Both the position numbers and the translations under genes were made by a program. Under the pieces are notes generated by a model, which ran no database searches, was not told where the DNA came from, and saw only the letters and a program-made list of their open reading frames with translations. From positions 1 to 7,318 of the forward strand of contig DVMK01000050.1 in assembly GCA_018715025.1 (NCBI GenBank): 7,318 nt of DNA. Direction: 5' to 3'. Positions 4,215-7,318 of this stretch are shown here, one piece after another (the first letter of the stretch is position 1; the number at the start of each line of letters is the position of its first letter). Source of the DNA: Candidatus Caccousia avistercoris. GTDB taxonomy: Bacteria > Bacillota > Clostridia > Oscillospirales > Acutalibacteraceae.

Positions 4215-6455
4215 GTGATTCTTGTGACAGCAGCATGGAAGGGCTTTGCCCCTGGAAATTGGCAGGATTCGATTGACGTGAGGGATTTCATCCAGAGGAA
4301 TTACACTCCCTACCAGGGGGACGGCGCGTTCCTGGCCGGCCCCACCGCCCGCACCCTGGCCCTGCGGGAAAAAATGGACAGCCTGTTCCGCCAGGAGCAT
4401 GAGAACGGCGGCGTGCTGAAAATCGACACCGAAACCGTCATCACCCCCACCGCCTTCGCCCCCGGCTACCTGGACCGGGAGAACGAGGTGATTGTGGGCT
4501 TTCAGACAGACGAGCCCCTGAAGCGGGCCTGCAACCCCTTCGGCGGCATGCGCATGGTGCGGGACGCCTGCAAGGCCTACGGCTACACCGTTTCTGAAAA
4601 AGTGGAGCAGGAGTTCCGCCACCACCGCACCCACAACGACGGCGTGTTCTCCGCCTACACCCCTGAAATCCGCGCCGCCCGCCACTGCGGGCTCATCACC
4701 GGCCTGCCGGACGCCTACGGCCGCGGCCGCATCATCGGCGACTACCGCCGTGTGGCCCTGTACGGGGTGGACCGGCTGATTGAGGAAAAGAAGAAGGACA
4801 AGCTGGCCCGCGGCGAAGAGGTCATGCTGGAGCGCACCATCCGCGCCCTGGAGGAGCTTTCGATGCAGCTGGAAGCCCTGGAGGACATGAAGAAAATGGC
4901 CGCCGCCTACGGCTTCGACATCTCCCGCCCGGCGGAAAACGCCCGGGAAGCGGTGCAGTGGACCTACTTCGGCTACCTGGCCTCCATTAAAGAGCAGAAC
5001 GGCGCGGCCATGAGCCTGGGCCGCGTCTCCACCTTCCTCGACATCTATTTTGAGCGGGATCTGCAGGCGGGCCTGCTGGACGAAACCGCCGCCCAGGAAA
5101 TTATGGACGACTTCGTCATGAAGCTGCGCATGGCCCGGCATCTGCGCACCCCCGACTACAACGAGCTGTTCGGCGGCGACCCCATGTGGATCACCGAGTC
5201 CCTGGGCGGCATGGGCGAGGACGGCCGGCCCCTGGTGACCAAAAACTGCTTCCGCATGCTGCAGACCCTGTACAACCTGAACCCCTCTGCCGAACCGAAC
5301 CTGACCATCCTCTGGTCAGAGCAGCTGCCGGAAAACTGGAAGCGCTTCACCGCCAAGGTTTCCTGCGACACCGACGCCCTGCAGTACGAAAACGACGACG
5401 TGATGCGCCCCATTTACGGCGACGACTACGCCATTGCCTGCTGCGTTTCCGCCATGAAGGTGGGCAAGCAGATGCAGTTCTTCGGCGCCCGGGCCAACCT
5501 GGCCAAGCTGCTGCTGCTGGCCCTCAACGGCGGCCGGGACGAGCGGAAAAACATGCAGGTGGGCCCGGCGCACGAGCCCTACCAGGGCGACGTGCTGGAC
5601 TACGGCAAGGTGGTGGAGCTGCTGGACTTCTACCGCCCCTGGCTGGCCAAAACCTACGTGAGCGCCATGAACATCATTCACTATATGCACGACAAGTACT
5701 GCTACGAAAAAACCCAGATGGCCCTGCACGACTCTCACGTACACCGGTTCATGGCCTTCGGCATTGCGGGCATGAGCTGCATGGCCGACTCCCTCTCCGC
5801 CATCAAATACGCCAGGGTCCGCTGCCTGCGTGACCCGGAAACCGGCCTCATCACCGACTTTGAAATCGAGGGCGAGTACCCGGCCTTCGGCAACGACGAC
5901 GACCGGGTGGACTCCATCGCCAAGGAGCAGGTGGAGCTGTTCTGCCGCGAGTTGAAAAAGAACCCCCTCTACCGGGGCGCGGAGCACACCCTCTCCATTC
6001 TCACCATCACCTCCAACGTGATGTACGGCAAAAAGACCGGCAGCACCCCCGACGGGCGCAAGGCCGGCGTGCCCCTGGCCCCCGGCGCCAACCCCATGGC
6101 CGGGCGCGACCGCTCCGGCGCGCTGGCCTCGCTGAACTCGGTGGCCAAGCTGAGCTATGACGTGTGCCGGGACGGCATCTCCAACACCTTTTCCATTGTG
6201 CCCCAGGCCCTGGGCAAAACGGAGGAGGAGCGGGTGGACAACCTGGTGTGCATTTTGAGCGGGTACTTCCTGCAGAAGGCCCACCACCTGAATGTGAACG
6301 TGCTGAACCGGGAAACCCTCATGGCCGCCTACGAGCACCCGGAGCAGTACCCCAACCTGACCATCCGGGTGTCCGGCTATGCGGTGAACTTCTACAAGCT
6401 CTCCCGGGAGCAGCAGCGCGAGGTCATCGCCCGCACCTTCCATGTGAGCGTATGA
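4215..6455 (+). CDS. pflB: Pyruvate formate-lyase (formate C-acetyltransferase)
   Basis: A 746-residue cytosolic glycyl-radical enzyme that converts pyruvate and CoA to acetyl-CoA and formate in anaerobic fermentation. All defining PFL features are present: 'VRDFIQRNYTPYQGD' near the N-terminus, 'GLPDAYGRGRIIGDYRR' (163-179, pyruvate-contacting arginine region), adjacent catalytic C409-C410 in 'YAIACCVSAM', R426 in 'FGARANLAK' (equivalent to E. coli R435), and G721 in 'RVSGYAVNF' 25 residues from the C-terminus as the radical site. The Cys-Cys pair separates true PFL from diol dehydratase, choline lyase and other relatives. Length is close to E. coli PflB (760). The start is GTG at 4215 with AAGGA 5 nt upstream; a second in-frame GTG at 4224 (10 nt after AAAGG) is almost equally good and would shorten the protein by three residues. 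Expression is gated by the ZTP riboswitch and terminator. It overlaps pflA by ATGA. Confidence 0.98.
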   Translation: MILVTAAWKGFAPGNWQDSIDVRDFIQRNYTPYQGDGAFLAGPTARTLALREKMDSLFRQEHENGGVLKIDTETVITPTAFAPGYLDRENEVIVGFQTDEPLKRACNPFGGMRMVRDACKAYGYTVSEKVEQEFRHHRTHNDGVFSAYTPEIRAARHCGLITGLPDAYGRGRIIGDYRRVALYGVDRLIEEKKKDKLARGEEVMLERTIRALEELSMQLEALEDMKKMAAAYGFDISRPAENAREAVQWTYFGYLASIKEQNGAAMSLGRVSTFLDIYFERDLQAGLLDETAAQEIMDDFVMKLRMARHLRTPDYNELFGGDPMWITESLGGMGEDGRPLVTKNCFRMLQTLYNLNPSAEPNLTILWSEQLPENWKRFTAKVSCDTDALQYENDDVMRPIYGDDYAIACCVSAMKVGKQMQFFGARANLAKLLLLALNGGRDERKNMQVGPAHEPYQGDVLDYGKVVELLDFYRPWLAKTYVSAMNIIHYMHDKYCYEKTQMALHDSHVHRFMAFGIAGMSCMADSLSAIKYARVRCLRDPETGLITDFEIEGEYPAFGNDDDRVDSIAKEQVELFCRELKKNPLYRGAEHTLSILTITSNVMYGKKTGSTPDGRKAGVPLAPGANPMAGRDRSGALASLNSVAKLSYDVCRDGISNTFSIVPQALGKTEEERVDNLVCILSGYFLQKAHHLNVNVLNRETLMAAYEHPEQYPNLTIRVSGYAVNFYKLSREQQREVIARTFHVSV

Positions 6456-7156
6456 CGGGGCGAATCCATTCCATCCAATCCCTGGGGGCGGTGGACGGCC
6501 CCGGCCTGCGGGCGGTAGCCTTTCTGCAGGGCTGCCCCCTCCGCTGCGCTTACTGCCACAACCCCGACACCTGGGACTTTTCCGGCGGCACGGAAATTAC
6601 CCCGCAGGAGCTGGCCCAGAAGCTGCTGCGCTACCGGCCCTACTTCCGGGGAAAGGGCGGCGTCACCCTCACCGGGGGCGAGCCCCTGGCCCAGGCCCCC
6701 TTTGTGGAGGAGGTGTTCCGCCTGCTGCGGGCCCAGGGCGTACACACCGCCCTGGACACCTCCTGCATGGGGGATTTGGACGATGCCGCCCGGGTGCTGG
6801 CCCACACCAGCCTGGTGCTGGCGGACGTGAAGTTCCTCACCCGGGAGGATTACCGCCGGTACTGCGGCGGCAGCCTGGACCGGGTATGGGATTTTCTGCG
6901 CCTGACCGGGCAGATGGGCGTGCCCCTCTGGATCCGCCACGTGGTGGTTCCTGGCCTCACCGACGGGGAGGCGCACATCCGCGCCCTTGGCCGGGAACTG
7001 CGCCGCTTCCCCAATGTGGAAAAGGTGGAGCTTCTCCCCTTCCGAAAGCTGTGCCTGGAAAAGTACCAGGCCATGGGCCTGCCCTTCCCTCTGGAGCAGG
7101 TTCCGGAAATGGACGAGGCCGCCTGCCGGGGCCTGGAGCGGTTTTTGCAGGAATAA
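6452..7156 (+). CDS. pflA: Pyruvate formate-lyase activating enzyme (radical SAM)
   Basis: A 234-residue radical-SAM activase that uses a [4Fe-4S] cluster and S-adenosylmethionine to abstract hydrogen from the PFL glycine (G721 here). Seen directly: the PflA-type opening 'GRIHSIQSLGAVDGPGLR', the cluster motif C28-x3-C32-x2-C35 followed by 'HNPDTW', the SAM-binding 'TGGEP' (74-78), and 'WIRHVVVPG' (160-168), which is typical of PflA. There is no ferredoxin-like Cys-rich insertion, so it belongs to the short PFL-activase group rather than the activases of other glycyl-radical enzymes. E. coli PflA is slightly longer (about 246). The ATG overlaps the pflB stop as ATGA and no good ribosome-binding site precedes it, so translation is probably coupled to pflB. 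The frame stays open ~96 codons upstream inside pflB, but that reading is out of frame with real coding sequence. Confidence 0.97.
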   Translation: MTGRIHSIQSLGAVDGPGLRAVAFLQGCPLRCAYCHNPDTWDFSGGTEITPQELAQKLLRYRPYFRGKGGVTLTGGEPLAQAPFVEEVFRLLRAQGVHTALDTSCMGDLDDAARVLAHTSLVLADVKFLTREDYRRYCGGSLDRVWDFLRLTGQMGVPLWIRHVVVPGLTDGEAHIRALGRELRRFPNVEKVELLPFRKLCLEKYQAMGLPFPLEQVPEMDEAACRGLERFLQE

Positions 7157-7318
7157 TTCTTTAAAAGAAATTTCCTTTTGCGAATTACAGAGTATATTCG
7201 TATATTTTGTAAAAAATTGATCTTTTTTAAAATTCATAATTTGTTCACTTATTATACACCCAGTGTTCGCCAATCCGGCGGGAAAATCTCCTATACTAAA
7301 AACAGAAAGAGGGCGGGA
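7157..7318. other. AT-rich intergenic region at the right edge
   Basis: No coding sequence is supported here. The base composition switches abruptly from GC-rich to AT-rich after the pflA stop. The stretch holds a UUCG-capped hairpin (listed separately), A- and T-runs, and near the edge a TATACT (7292-7297) that could be a plus-strand -10 with no good -35. It ends in purine-rich AGAGGGCGGGA, possibly the ribosome-binding region of a gene starting just beyond the window. Confidence 0.5.
7185..7228 (+). terminator. Possible weak terminator of the pfl operon
   Basis: TTACAGAGTATA (7185-7196) and TATATTTTGTAA (7201-7212) pair over 12 bp, including two G-U pairs, and close on a TTCG loop, a very stable RNA tetraloop. 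It begins 28 nt after the pflA stop. The T-run (7223-7228) does not follow the stem directly, being separated by AAAATTGATC, and the stem is AU-rich. It may be a poor terminator, an mRNA 3'-end stabiliser, or incidental. Confidence 0.35.

Noticed and set aside
3918..5141. Upstream part of the minus-strand frame that contains the permease tail (antisense to pflB)
   Set aside because: Only the C-terminal ~42 codons look like a permease. The rest is a His/Val/Gly/Ala-rich shadow of pflB or Arg/Pro-rich junction sequence, so it is not one intact gene.
5316..6443. 375-codon minus-strand frame inside pflB
   Set aside because: A shadow of pflB with biased composition and no motifs; PFL itself is unequivocal on the plus strand.
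6164..6451. 96-codon upstream extension of the pflA frame
   Set aside because: It overlaps pflB out of frame. The ATG at 6452 overlapping the pflB stop matches the PflA family start.
1..7318. CRISPR array, tRNA or rRNA genes, insertion sequences
   Set aside because: I found no regularly spaced direct repeats, no tRNA/rRNA-like segments and no transposase motifs on either strand.

Overview
The window is GC-rich DNA, with codon third positions dominated by G and C, and looks like a strictly anaerobic, fermentative Firmicute, most plausibly a high-GC gut Clostridium relative (Oscillospiraceae/Ruminococcaceae type). This rests on the clostridial-style pyruvate formate-lyase and its activase, a ZTP ('pfl' motif) riboswitch with an intrinsic terminator, purine-rich Shine-Dalgarno sequences, and a remnant of a YtcP/LplC-type sugar ABC permease. 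The genus assignment is inference.

Left half (16-3639, minus strand): three genes read right to left. They are an ADP-ribosylglycohydrolase-family protein with an N-terminal extension (2275-3639), a uroporphyrinogen decarboxylase (URO-D)-family protein with an intact H-x-C motif (1180-2229), and a second, divergent URO-D-family protein with H-T-D in place of H-x-C (16-1011). The first two are 45 nt apart and probably co-transcribed. The third follows a 168-nt gap containing a good extended -10 promoter, so it may also be expressed on its own. Neither URO-D protein looks like a dedicated haem enzyme; related proteins include corrinoid-linked methyltransferases. The substrates cannot be read from the sequence.

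Centre (3640-4214): this divergent region holds GC-rich hairpins, then the last ~42 codons of a sugar ABC-transporter permease (minus strand, 3789-3917) whose 5' part is missing. It also holds a strong sigma-A promoter on the plus strand (4005-4034), a ZTP riboswitch aptamer (about 4050-4138) and an overlapping intrinsic terminator (4135-4172). The permease stub suggests that the minus-strand genes once formed the tail of a sugar-transport operon that was truncated where the pfl locus now lies.

Right half (4215-7156, plus strand): pflB (pyruvate formate-lyase) and pflA (its radical-SAM activase) overlap by ATGA and form a two-gene operon behind the riboswitch. The logic is coherent. ZTP/ZMP builds up when 10-formyl-tetrahydrofolate is scarce, the aptamer blocks termination, and PFL makes formate for one-carbon metabolism. 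The last 162 nt (7157-7318) are AT-rich and non-coding, with a UUCG-capped hairpin and a possible promoter for a gene beyond the edge.
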